Source: Chrysomallon squamiferum
Lineage: Eukaryota > Mollusca > Gastropoda > Neomphalida > Peltospiridae
Direction: 5' to 3'
Length of the DNA stretch: 64,000 bases
Assembly: GCA_012295275.1 (NCBI GenBank)
Contig: CM022665.1
Location: 24,166,446 to 24,230,445 of the forward strand
The position numbers were made by a program, and so were the translations under genes. The notes under the pieces were generated by a model. It saw only the letters and a list, made by a program, of their open reading frames with translations. It was not told the origin of the DNA and made no database searches. Positions 41,324-53,338 of this stretch are shown here, in pieces; positions within the stretch are counted from its first letter, which is position 1; each line of letters begins with the position of its first letter.

Positions 41324-41494
41324 AGTGAGAGAAACATGGAGAAGTCAAGAATACCTCGTTCATCTTACACGGGGTGGAGGGGGGCTTCGAGTCCCCAGCC
41401 GGCAAGGAAAGGAACCCAGATGGGGATTTACCACCAGATGTCCCCCACAGAGAAAAGTCAGATTCAGGAAAATGGATACTGTCGAAATGCACAG
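41324..41494 (+). CDS. Second coding exon of the KIF26-like gene (57 codons), carries an SxIP-type motif
   Basis: An acceptor (TTTATATTTCAG, ending at 41323) and a donor (ACAG/GTTAGG at 41495) bound 171 bp that are open in the frame continuing from exon 1. Both flanking introns are phase 0, so the exon can be skipped without a frameshift. The peptide is basic and rich in Ser, Pro and Gln. Near its start it reads M-E-K-S-R-I-P-R-S-S. S-R-I-P between basic residues fits the SxIP signature by which microtubule plus-end proteins bind EB1. CpG dinucleotides persist inside the exon (41380s to 41484) while the surrounding intron has almost none, which supports selection on the coding sequence. A Met codon at 41336 could start translation in a transcript lacking exon 1. 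The exon call is good. The SxIP role is inferred. Confidence 0.82.
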
Positions 41495-43741
41495 GTTAGG
41501 GATATATGATTTTTGTGATTCTTTTTTTTTTTTTTTTTATAAATTTGTATAATTGTAAGTCTTTTATGTATAAATGTTTGTATTCTGTCATTATCATCAC
41601 TATTAGTATTGCATGCATGATTATTATTATTATTATTATTATTTGGTTTGTTTTACAAGTAGTATTACATGTGTTATTATTATTAATATCAAATTGATTA
41701 TTAATGTAATTGTCATCATCATCATTATTATCATCATCATTCAGTCATTTACAGATTAATCTTGATTACATAAAAGTTTATATTGACATTTTCTTGTTTC
41801 ATTAACTGATTAACAAACTGTATTGAGTTTTATCAGATTTAATGAGATGTCAGTGATCCATACAACAGTTTTAAATAATTAAAATTTAAATTAAGTTTAA
41901 TGTAATATAATCAAATATAATCATCAATACACTCTATTCTTTTTTTCTTTCCTGATTATTTTTTTTTATATATACAACTTCTGCCATTAAGAAAATGACA
42001 ACAAAAATAATAATAGTAATGAAAGAAAAAAGAAATACAAGAAAAAGAAAGAAAGAAAAAAATTAAAAAGCAAAAATGCAGTCTATAATTTTTTCCAGAG
42101 CAGTTTTACTGTTAATATGAATTTCTTACTGCAGTGAAGAAAAAGAATAAAAAATGTTTTATGTTCAAAAAAAGTTAAAAAAAAAAAAAAAAAAAAGGAA
42201 AAACTGTCATGGATAATTAAAAGGATTCCTGATTATTACTAATAATTACAATGTAGACTCCTTTATCCACATGCTAACCTTTTTCTAAGAATATTTTTCA
42301 TTTCTTTATAATAGTATTTCCAATTCATTTTTATTTTATTATTATTATTTATTATTATTTTTTTTTTTTAAATATTATTATGATTTAAATTGGTTTCTAT
42401 AAAAATAATCATCTATGTAAATAATTGCATTTCACTAAAAGTAATATTTTTTTAAAATGCCATAATATAAATTTAATGTGAATATTATACATTTATTTTC
42501 TACTATCAATAACATTTTTCATTAAAAAATTAATTTTCATAAAACATAAATTTCATTGTATAATTTAGTGTAAAAAAAAAAAAAAATAAAAAAAATAAAT
42601 GATATAAAAAAAAAAAAAATTGTAAAGATAAAAGATTATTTAATTACAAAGTCAGGCCTGGAGGCATCATTCAAGTTATTAATTTTTCAGTCTCAATTCT
42701 GAATATATCTTTGTTTGTAAGCCATGAAATACCTGTCATTTCATATGCAGCAGAATCAAAATCCTGACATTGTCTCCTTAATGACATTCTAAATTAGGTT
42801 ACAGAACACCATTTATTTTTAACCTTTTAACTTACTAACATATATCAGAAGAACTATTTTTCTGTTTATGGGAAGGTCAGTATGAAGGATCCTTTTCTAT
42901 TTAATTAATAAAAATAGCTAGCCCATGAAATGGAGACAATGAGTTTGCTGTTCGATATTATCATTATATTTGATTTGTATTAATACTTAATATTAAAATG
43001 TGTTGAGATAACATTAAATAAAATTAATATTTAATCATTCAACTCGGTAACTCTGTCTCCAGGCAGACTTGCTTTAATCTTGATGTATATCTGATTTGTA
43101 TATTAAATTATAAGCCAACATACAAAAGATAAACCAAACATAACTTCAGACATTATGCATATTAATATACCAGGTATGCATACTAAGGTAAATAAAAAAA
43201 TAAAAAAAAAGTGTTTAAAGTTTTTGTAAATATGCTTAAATAATTTAAAAAAAATATATATATATATATATATAAAAATTTCAAAATGAAACCATTCACT
43301 GGTTTTACTGAATCAACATTTATCAGTATAACTGACAGAATATTTCTGCTGCAAATTGAAATGTGTCAATGTAAAAGTCATTGAATGTAGTACAGTTTTA
43401 ACCTAAAAGGGCAGCAGTATCAAACTACTTAATTTGTTTTGTCTAGTATAATAATCATATTAAGGTAATGACATCATTATTATTTTTATTTTTTTTCCAC
43501 CGCACTGAATTCATTGGACAGACAATGTGTAATGTGAGGTTATTAGGATGTGCAGAGTGCATTTAGATTGTCTGTTCTCACTGTGTCAGGTACGTGCTTG
43601 CATAATGATCAAAATGTCAACACTAGCAGACAGTTTTATGGTGCTTGTTGACATGTGAGAACCAGGGGTTGCTAACATTAAGTCACATTGCATGATGGCC
43701 AGGCAGAACTACTTAACCTAGGGGGCTGCATTTTGTCAGGT

Positions 43742-43790
43742 CTCATTTATTACTTGTGTGGGGCACAGTTTAACTCAGTGGTAGAGAAAT
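43742..43790 (+). other. tRNA-like 5' half (box A resemblance), possible SINE head fragment
   Basis: GGGGCACAGTTTAACTCAGT followed by GGTAGAGAAATTGCCTCAGGC resembles the acceptor stem, D-arm and anticodon stem of a eukaryotic tRNA, including the CAGTGGTAGAG box A core. No box B (GGTTCGANNCC) follows at the expected distance. The sequence runs into T-rich intron. So it is not a functional tRNA. It may be the truncated head of a tRNA-derived SINE or a chance match. Confidence 0.3.
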
Positions 43791-44636
43791 TGCCTCAGGC
43801 ATCATTATTTTGTTTGTTTATACATTTTTTTAATTTTCTGTAGTGTCAATTTTGTTTCATATCTGGTTCTGACCACTGCTTTGTAATGTGTTTAAATTTC
43901 AAAGGTAACTGTCAAACAAGTAAAATGTTATTTGTCTGATGTGTACTGTCAGATGTTTCAGTACCTACCACAAACACACACATATATATACAAATAGAAT
44001 ATGTGTGTATTACTGTCTCTGGTTATTAAGGAGTACGAATTTATGTATGCAGATTTGTTTCTGTATGTATGTTTGTTGATGTGTATATATGTGTGTATAT
44101 TTGTGTGTATATTTATATATGTATATTTGTATGTATGAGGGTGTATATTAGTATGTATATATATGTATGTACATATTTATGCTGTTTATTTGTATGTATA
44201 AGGGTGTATGTATACTGGAATATAACATCATATTTCTCTGGATCATTTACGTGACTTTGTACACTCAATAGATCTTCTTGTTTTTGTTTTTTTGGTTTTT
44301 TTTTACTTCTGTCACTCTGAATGACACTAATAACCTTGAAACTATGTAAGTATGTATATTAATCTTACTTACTTCCATATGTACACTTGATATCTCCAAG
44401 TGAGAGTATAGGCTAATGTTCACTGGAACACAGCAGGCCATAAACCATGTCTTGGTGTTGATAGCCTGATATAATTACATGCAAGGTTAAACCTTTACAA
44501 TATCAGTGACTTAGAAGATTGTATCCCTCATTTTAAATAACTGGGTAAAGAGGATGTAGCAAGGCAGCTGTGAGAAGGTAATTTTATTAAAAATCCCCCC
44601 AAAAAACCTCCACAAGTTATCTTGTCAACTGTCTGA

Positions 44637-44957
44637 GCTTTCTTCATACTTATCAGTGATTCAGCTTTCTTCATACTTACCAGTGATTCAGCTTTCTTCA
44701 TACTTACAATGATTCAGCTTTCTTCATACTTATCAGTGATTCAGCTTTCTTCATACTTATCAGTGATTCAGCTTTCTTCATACTTATCAATGATTCAGCT
44801 TTCTTCATACTTACAATGATTCAGCTTTCTTCATACTTATCAGTGATTCAGCTTTCTTCATACTTATCAATGATTCAGCTTTCTTCATACTTACAATGAT
44901 TCAGCTTTCTTCATACTTATCAGTGATTCAGCTTTCTTCATACTTATCAGTGATTCA
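44637..44957 (+). repeat. 27 bp minisatellite, 12 copies, with higher-order structure
   Basis: Twelve head-to-tail copies of a 27/26 bp unit, GCTTTCTTCATACTTATCAG plus TGATTCA, fill exactly 321 bp. Nine are 27 bp and three (copies 3, 7 and 10) are 26 bp with ACAATGATTCA. Copies 6 and 9 carry TCAATG. Copies 5-7 and 8-10 repeat the same order (TCAGTG, TCAATG, ACAATG), giving an 80 bp higher-order unit. It lies in intron 2 and has no CpG. Confidence 0.97.
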
Positions 44958-45107
44958 GCTTTTGGCATACTACTTCTGCAGTACTGAAATAGTGTTTTAG
45001 AATTGTATCAATATTAATGTTTCATTGTTTCAAGAATACATAAGCCTTTTCTTCAGTAGTCTGTTAGCAGTTTATAAATAATAATTAAGTTAAAAATTAT
45101 TATTGTT

Positions 45108-45108
45108 A

Positions 45109-45151
<43 letters not shown>
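45108..45151 (+). repeat. (ATT)n microsatellite
   Basis: About 13 ATT units in intron 2. Confidence 0.94.
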
Positions 45152-45154
<3 letters not shown>

Positions 45155-47136
45155 TCAGGCTTTATAGTTTTAAAGAAAAACAACACCTAATTAAATTTTC
45201 CTTAATTGAATTTATATAACAACATTTTCTTGTTATTATTATTTTTTTTCTTACACATTCTTGAAATTAATTTAAGAACAGAAAATAATCAATAGGAATT
45301 TTCGAATGTTAATTAAAGAATATTAAATTTTAGACATGAATGTAATATTTGCTGAACATGTTTACATCAAGATATAATTAGATATGCTAATGTTTTTCCT
45401 AATACTGTGGAAATATTTGAACAGATATTGGATCGTAAAATTTCGAAATGATTCTGTAAAAGCAAGAAGTTTGGAAGCTTGGCAGATGTCGGAGCTTGAT
45501 GTAGCAGTGGTGACCTATTGTCTTCCCTGACCTTATGTTTAACCCACCACATGTCAGGATAAAATACTCAAAAAGTCCGATCTATAACTTCTTTTCTATT
45601 GGATGAAAAAAAAATATGTGTAATGTGACCCTGTTGTTTTATTTTGTGATACTGGTGTTTATTTCTTTTTTCTTTTTTTTTAAATTTCAAATAATTATAA
45701 ATTCTGAGTTGTAATTGTTGTCATATTGTTGAAAAAGAGATAAAAAAAATGAATATAACCAAAAAAAAAATGATAATGATAATAAACAAAGAACTTATTA
45801 ATAAATAATACATTTTTTTTATTATTATTAAAAAATAAAGAGTTTAATTAATATTAGATTAGTTAATGTAGAAATAAATGATAATGAATAAAAAGGTAAT
45901 TAAAAGAATAATTAATAATAAAAATATATATTGGTAACTTAAATAATGAATTGCTATTAATTAGGAGAATTCAGTAATGCGACATTTTATTTTCCCCCAT
46001 ATCATTTTGTATTTATTTATTTACTGATTTATTTATATTTATATTTGATTATCTTTATAATTTCTTGGTTAGATAATTTATTACAGTCTGTATTTTAATC
46101 TGTTATCATTTATTTACCACTTGAGATTATTAGCTATTTTTTTCATCAAAGAAAATTCTATACATCCCCTTCAATCCATGATCCATATTAAACATTCAAT
46201 ATCGCATTCTTCAAACAACTTTTTATTTTTCATCTTTCTTTTCTTTTTTATTTGTTCTCTCTACACTTCGTTTTTTACACATCATTACCTGTCCATTCAT
46301 GACTGGTTTCATTTCTGTCAATATTCACCAATCATCTCAGCCTTAAATTCTTCAGAAAAGACATTATGTTTTCCTAACATCTTAGCAATTCCTCAGAAGA
46401 GCTATCATTCTGTCACAGAAAGCAGTATGTGTTGATCCATCAAACGGACCATGCACCAGTTATTGGAAAAAATAGCCCATCTTTTGTTTTTCATTGATTT
46501 TGCCATAAAAGACTGAGAGAAGAAGAAGAAGAAGAAGAAATAAAAACAAAATAATAATAACAAGACAGTTGAGGGTCAAGAGATTGTTTGCAAACATGAT
46601 GATTCTCCCTCCACTCTTCTTTTTCCCTCCACAGTTCAAATATTGAATGATTTGAGAGTTAAAAATGTCAGCCGCAAGCAGATAAAATTGGTTGAATGTT
46701 GTTGGCAAGTCTCAAAATGTGTCAAGTCTCCCTGGGTATTTTCTAGTGTATAATCACATTAATTGCAATTGGCACAACCCTAGGTTTTCACAACTCTCAG
46801 CCTTTTTATGTCTTTTTCATCATTGTTGTCTGGGATCAATGGAGGGTTTGAAGGAGGCAAATTGATCAGTTGTTTTATCAAGAAGAAATTATGGTGTGAA
46901 GAAGAGGAAATTGTTTTTCACTGGGGGTGGAGGATAACATTATTTTTGTTCATTGATTGCTTCTCTGATAGAAAGAAATTTTGATGTTCTTTTCATTTTC
47001 ATTTTTTTTTTTTTTTTTCTATCTTTTTTCTATTTTATTTTGTTTTGTTTGTTATTGTTATTATGATGTTGAAAGTTTAAAATACTTAGGTGTAACTTGT
47101 AGGTTTGTTTAAATCTGTATGTGTAAATCGTTATGA

Positions 47137-47137
<1 letters not shown>

Positions 47138-47179
<42 letters not shown>
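47138..47179 (+). repeat. (GT)n microsatellite
   Basis: About 21 GT units, followed by GTATGTAT variants to about 47240. Confidence 0.95.
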
Positions 47180-47180
<1 letters not shown>

Positions 47181-48531
47181 ATACGAGCATGTATGTATTT
47201 ATACAGTGTGTATGTATGTATGCAGTGTGTATGTCTGTGTTAGGGGTGAGTGATAATGTAGCTATGTTGTTAGTGTAATGCATTACATTCAGAATCACAG
47301 ACACATTTCTTTCTCTTTCTCTCCATTTTGAGTCTATCACTCTACTTCTAAACCATCATTTCTTTCTCTTACTGTCTCTCCTCCCACCCTTTTTACTTCA
47401 AAAATGTGGTTATAAAGAACAAAGAACAGAGACAAGAGATAATCAAAGAAACCTTACAAAGCAATCAGCTTTTATTGCTCTCTGTGGATACAGAGCAAGA
47501 ACATGGAGATCACATCTGGGCCTGGTTTAAAATCTACCAGGTGATTAACAAAGAATGCATAACAGGTGATTATAGGATTTGTTTTCTTAAAAATCTACCA
47601 AGGTCTTCTCTCCCCAGTAGTAGTATAGATGAGCCTATGTTGTGTGGAAATGTCAGGGATTTTTTTTTTTTTTTTTTTTGAACTGTTGAGTCTTTTCCAC
47701 CAGTGTTGTGAATTGTGATGAAATGTGGCTGCTTGTTTATGGATACCAACAGTCAGTAAACAGACTGTAATACTGTCAAGTGTATTTGCTTTGTAGAACT
47801 GCTTTACAGCTCTGCTGAGTGAGAGTGCAAAACAAAAAAGCTAGAAAGGTATTCTGATGACTGAAACAGGTGTATATGTTTTTCACAGGCACTGATGTTT
47901 CAGAGCTAGTCTTATTTTTTTTTTTCCGTTCTGTTTGTTTTGTATGTAATGACATAGCTGGGAGGAGTGTAATTTATTGATAGTGTGTTATATACATTTA
48001 TCCAATGCTTTTTAATTTCTCTCTCTGATTTTCAGGGGTTTTTTTCTCTCTCTATCTTTATCTGTTAGATGTCCATCTGTCTGTTAGTCTGCTTTCTCTG
48101 TCCATCTCTATCGCTTTCTCTCTAATTTTTTTATTTTAATTTTTTTGTTTTTGTTACCTCTTTTTCTCTTTCTATATCTATATCTCTCCATTTATTCATC
48201 CACTCTCCAGGTTTATCCATATCTAGATATGCTGCATTTATATAATTATTTAAAAAAAAAACATTATTTAAAATTATAAAAATAATAAAATAATAATAAG
48301 AATGATGATGATACAATAATATAATTAATAATAATAATTAAAAACAAGAACAAAAATACTATACAAGAACTCGTGCACTGAGAAAGTTATCTGCTTCTAT
48401 TAATGTTCATATAAAATCTGCTGTCAAAAGCCAGCCATTCTTAACTTAAATATAAAAGTCAATGAAAGTTTATTGACAGCAGGTAAACAAACGTCTATCT
48501 CATTCTCATTCTCTGTGTGTTATTTTTGTAG

Positions 48532-49428
48532 AGTGACAGAAACATGATCTGTGGAACAGGCAGTGTGTCATTTTGTGTGTCCTCAGCAGGAGGTGACAGT
48601 CACTTGAGGCGTGCAGGGACCCCAGCCACTGAGATAGTTGCTAAAACTCGATCGAGTACTGCTGCTGAAAGCAAGGAAATGAACTACAATAGAGCTGTGG
48701 ATAAAGGAAACCAGAGTAAGACCAGAAAGGAGGTCTATCACAATGGGATTGCTGACAGAGAGTGTAATACAGGCAGTATTGGCAGTGGTAGAGAAACAGT
48801 CATTACCAGTGGAGTAACAGATAAAGAGGCCAGTGATGATTTTGAAGGTGAGAGTGTCAGTGATATGGATTATCCTGAATACCCTATCAGAGGAACCATA
48901 TCTCCCCTGACCAGCCAGGGAATAGCCAAGAGGTCTGCTGGGATGGTGGATGAAGTGTCGTTTGTGTTTGGACGACCTGCCACACCCATAACTAGTGTGG
49001 GCGAAAAGAGATGTTTGTCACCCACGTCTGTGGTTGAGAAACAGTCTGCCTTACTGACTGACAAAGACTCTGATATGCTGGTACAAAATGAGACTACTTC
49101 ATCAGTTGAAAAAGAATCAGTGGTTGAGAAAGAGTCTGCCTCACCTATGGTTGAGAACCAGGCTTCGACATCGATGGTTGAGAAAAGATGTGTCTCACCA
49201 CTGTCGGATATTTTACCACTGAGACAGACAAGGAGTATTGGTGGTGTGAGTTCTGGTGAGAGGTACATCGATACCTCGTTGACCGATTCAGGAGCATGTG
49301 TGCTGGGAAACATGGTTAAAAGTGGAGTACTATGCCAGCACTGTAACGGATGTCTAGTAGACCTGAAGAGACAGGCTCTTAGATTAATGTTTCCTGATAA
49401 CATGTCAAATGGAACATCTTCTATTAAA
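48532..49428 (+). CDS. Third coding exon of the KIF26-like gene (299 codons), ends in the KIF26 Cys/LKRQAL block
   Basis: A strong pyrimidine-rich acceptor ends in TTTTTGTAG at 48531, and a consensus donor AAA/GTAAGT starts at 49429. The exon is open throughout, phase 0 at both ends. It begins S-D-R-N-M, almost the same as exon 2 (S-E-R-N-M). The middle is Ser/Thr/Glu-rich and disordered, with several V-E-K repeats (48997-49206). The last 37 codons contain LCQHCNGCLVDLKRQALRL followed by Met-Phe-Pro-Asp. The three Cys codons are at 49333, 49342 and 49351 (CxxCxxC). From memory, vertebrate KIF26B has a closely similar C-x2-C-N-x2-LV-x-LKRQALRL segment upstream of its motor domain, so I assign the gene to the KIF26/VAB-8 group of kinesin-11. 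Family members bind microtubules with little or no ATPase activity and act in cell and axon migration and in Wnt5a/ROR or GDNF/Ret signalling. The motor domain lies beyond the window. The long reverse-strand open frame over this exon is an antisense shadow. Confidence 0.9.
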
Positions 49429-50984
49429 GTAAGTACCTCATTTCCTTTACATCTTGGCTGAAATATTTCTGTGGATATTTTTATTTTTACTTTTTTCTTT
49501 ACCCCTCTAAGATATCTTCTCCTGCATACCACAGACAGTTTGCTATTCGTCCAATCAGCTTGGCTCTTTAGTGATTTATGCTCTGTGTCTTAAGCTGCTC
49601 TTTGATGTCGAATCTTGATCTGACAAGTTTACTCACTTTTACATATATGATTTATTTCCATTATTACAAGAGGTTTCACTGAAATATAACTTCTCTTAAA
49701 AGAGTTTTTTGTAAATATGTGCCGTCTGTCTCTTACTGCAGAAATACAGATTTTTTTGAAAATCCTTTCAGATTTTAATGTTTAATGTCACTTGCATAAT
49801 ATAGAGTTTTCTCTGGTTAGAGGTAAAAATGAAATACATAAGATTTTGGGGCTATGTTTCTTTTTTCTTCTATTATGAATTAACAATTCTATCTAATTTA
49901 TTTTTCTCTTCAGTCTAGGAGAGAATAAGTTCTTTTTCAGTTGCTTGTTGTTTTTTCTTAAATTAAATTATAGTTAGAATTTTTTTATATAAAGCTTCAA
50001 TATAATGTCAAGGATTTAATTTTATAATACAGAATTCCTAATTTGTCAGTCTTATTCTTCCCTTTTATTTCCAAATTTTGTAAACACACACACACACACA
50101 CACATGTTTGTTGGGGGGGTTTGTGGTTGTTCTTAGTTTCTATAAATCATTTTGTGAAAACTATATTTAACAAACAAAAAAGTCTGAAATAATAACTATT
50201 CAAATTTAACCATGCTTATTATATTACATTATTGACTAGAAGGGAAAAAATCCCCAGTATTCTGCATTTGGTGACAGCTGACAAAATATAATTCTATTGA
50301 ATTTCATTTACAATGGAACCTGGCAAATTGATCAGTCATGGAATAGACTTAACAATGTATAAAACATAGTTCATTTAAAAAGAAAATTTAAAGCTGTATT
50401 ATTATTTTAGTTTATTCATTTTTTTTCCATTCATTCTGCTTTATACACCTGTCTTTTCATACTTTTTTGTTTTCACTTGTAATTACTTATAAATCAGCAA
50501 CTGTCATCATAACAGATTATGCTGTCCACTCAAAGATCTGTAGAAATCATTTCTTTTCACAACACTGATTTACCACTGGCACATGCTGTACATTTTTCAT
50601 TGTCTGGACAGTGGTTCTCAATACTGACCGATGTAGCATTAACAGTTCACCAATACATTAATCACAATCTTACACAGCCTGAAAAACCAATTTCTGGTTA
50701 TGTTTTAATTTTTTTACATCTTACAAATAACCTACATATATGTTGACTGTCTATAATGATTTTGGATAAGGTATAACTGACCCTTACAACAGCAGAAAGC
50801 GACAGTAAGAAATATTATATTTCAGTGGTCTGTGTTGATATACACTTGTGTTAACCCATTTGTTAGTGTTTAGATATAACAGTGCTTTCAGCCTTTTTGT
50901 ACTCTAGCTGACTACGATGAATAGTTAAATTATATATATGTATAAATGTATATTTATTTATGCACACACACATATATATAGACA

Positions 50985-50986
50985 GA

Positions 50987-51020
<34 letters not shown>
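50985..51020 (+). repeat. (CA)n microsatellite
   Basis: CA run preceded by ATAGACAGACAAA. A shorter CA run is at 50085-50104. Confidence 0.93.
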
Positions 51021-51021
<1 letters not shown>

Positions 51022-53247
51022 CAATACATGTGAAAATTGTATAAAATAATACATCTTAATAATATTAAATATTATTAATGAAAAAAAAAAGTCATAATAT
51101 CTAAATAACAATTATTGTGGATGGGTTCAATACTAATTCTAGCAACAGCAACAACAACAAACAATCAGTCTTTAACAAGAACTACTACACAAATCAAACA
51201 GAAGGATGTTCCCATATGCTGTGTAACGTTATCACATCACCTTTGGTTTGACAAAACGACTGATAAATATGATTTTTTAATTAAGATGATCTCGGAAATG
51301 TAATTTCTCTACCTCAACATGCAATTGCTTTTGCACTTTCTGGTGTAACAGAAGTGCACCATTAATATTTCTTCCTGTCAGTTTTTTAAGAACTGCACAA
51401 CAGTCTCCTGAGCAAACAGAATTTCTCACAGATGATAGATGTGTAGGTTGAAGAAAAAAGTCATAATTGGTCTGACCGCCTGCTACTTCACAGTTGCAGC
51501 TGTCAGATGTGAAACTATTTTTGTTGCATGTTTTATACGCTGCAAAGCACGCACATCAATTATGAAATCATCCCTGGCATTTGTGCCAATTTGGATTCAA
51601 CTTGGGAAGGAATTGGATGTTAATTAGTCATTTTCACTTTTCCAGAAGCAAACAAAAACAGTGAAATTGAAGAAAGATAAATAGGGTTATGTACACAGGA
51701 AAGATATATTTTGATATAAAAAATTTAAAAAAAAAAACGATTAAATTTATGTATTTTTATAAAATATATACAAAAAAAAAAATGTAGCTGTAGAAAAATA
51801 AACAAAAACTGATGTAATCTCTTAATTTGACTTACATACAGATTAGATTTCATTTAATTTTTAAAGTGTATCCACAGTTTATAAGATATCAGACTGGAAT
51901 TATCAAAATAATATTAAACTGATAAATAATTCTAAAAAAATATTAATTAATTTACCAGACAGAACTGATTTTTTTTTTTTTTTAGCTCAGTCTTATGTGA
52001 AATTTGTTGTTGGGTGAGATAAATGGAGTCTATTAATTTGTTTCAGCGATGTATCTGTGCTTCTTAAGCGTTTAGTAATTTTTAGCCAAATATTTGCTTT
52101 TAATATCAAATTATCTTGAGTTTAATAATATAGAAATAAAACATGTAAATATATATATATAGAAACATTTCAGTAAAAGATAAAATATATATTAAATAAT
52201 CTGAAGTTAAAAAAACAAAAACAAATCACTGAAATCATATTAACAAATCTTCATTTATGACTACAAATATGTCTACAAAAATGACACAGTATTACATATC
52301 CATTTGTTTAAAATGATCTCATAACTAAACACATTATTGTGAAAGTATAATTATATAAAAATCATTAAAAAAAAGAAAGAGATAAATTACATTAACATTA
52401 GCCATCTACCCTTTTAAAATGATCACAAATGCATACAAGTTATTGTGAAAGTTTGTGTGTGTATATGTGCATGTAAAACCATAGAAATAATTTTACATTA
52501 ATATCATAAAATTATGTCCACCCTTTTAAAATTACCTCAGAGTATTCAGAAATGAACTGTTCAAAACTCAATTTCTTATGCACGTGCTCACATTTGGCCT
52601 GTGGTTATTTTCTTCCTATTTTCAATTATCACCCATGTGTTCCAGCGATTAGACAGAAAGTAGGAGACCCACAGTGAGGGGAAAGCTGACTCCAGTAAGC
52701 ACTGCAACTGGAGATCCTCACCAGCAATAAGAGATCATTAAAAATTAGTTTTCATCATCACCTTTAGGGATTTCAACACAGAGATACTGACATCTTCCAG
52801 ATGGTGAAATTTGAAGTGTGCATCACCTGGCATCATATTAACAGCAGCACAGTCTCCTGCTATCTAATGTTAACCCCATGATGCAGCACTCTAAGAAGGG
52901 GATCTACATACCTTCCTGCTGCTTTCTTGTTGTCTTGGAGATCATCTGTCAGTCTCTTTACACACATGTACTGCAGCATTTGAGATCTCTGCATCTGACA
53001 AATAATCTCTAAACACAAGTAATGAAACTCTGTTGGAACTCTCTGTCTCTATAGGATATGCCTATGGTTTTATATATATATATATATATATGAACCACAT
53101 GAACTGAATTTTCTGTAAACTTATTTTCTAAACTTATGGACTGAAACTTTCTTTTCTTTCCAATTGTCTATAAATATGATAATTTACTACAGGATTCAGA
53201 ATTCATAACCTACAGTTATATCTATCTCTATGTCTATAGATCTGACT

Positions 53248-53338
53248 ACACACACAGAGACACACACACACATACATACATGCAGAGGTGAGAGTAAGAG
53301 TGTGTGTGTGTGTGTGTCTGTGTGTCTGTCTGTCTGTG
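53248..53338 (+). repeat. (CA)n and (GT)n in inverted arrangement
   Basis: CA-rich repeats at about 53248-53274 are followed after about 25 nt by GT/CTGT repeats (53300-53338), so the tract can fold back. Confidence 0.85.

Larger units (their letters stand above)
41495..48531 (+). other. Intron 2 of the KIF26-like gene (7.0 kb)
   Basis: Very AT-rich and CpG-poor: no CpG occurs from 41485 to about 42951. It contains the 27 bp minisatellite, the tRNA-like fragment, GT and ATT microsatellites, and a CT-rich stretch (48020-48195). No further exon is apparent. Confidence 0.7.

Noticed and set aside
48870-49532. 220-codon open frame on the reverse strand
   Set aside because: It is antisense to exon 3, whose + strand frame has splice sites and a recognisable motif. 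The reverse frame has no domain.
52600-53050. Less AT-rich patch in intron 3, tested as the next exon
   Set aside because: Stops in all frames and no Cys/LKxxA-type KIF26 motif on either strand.
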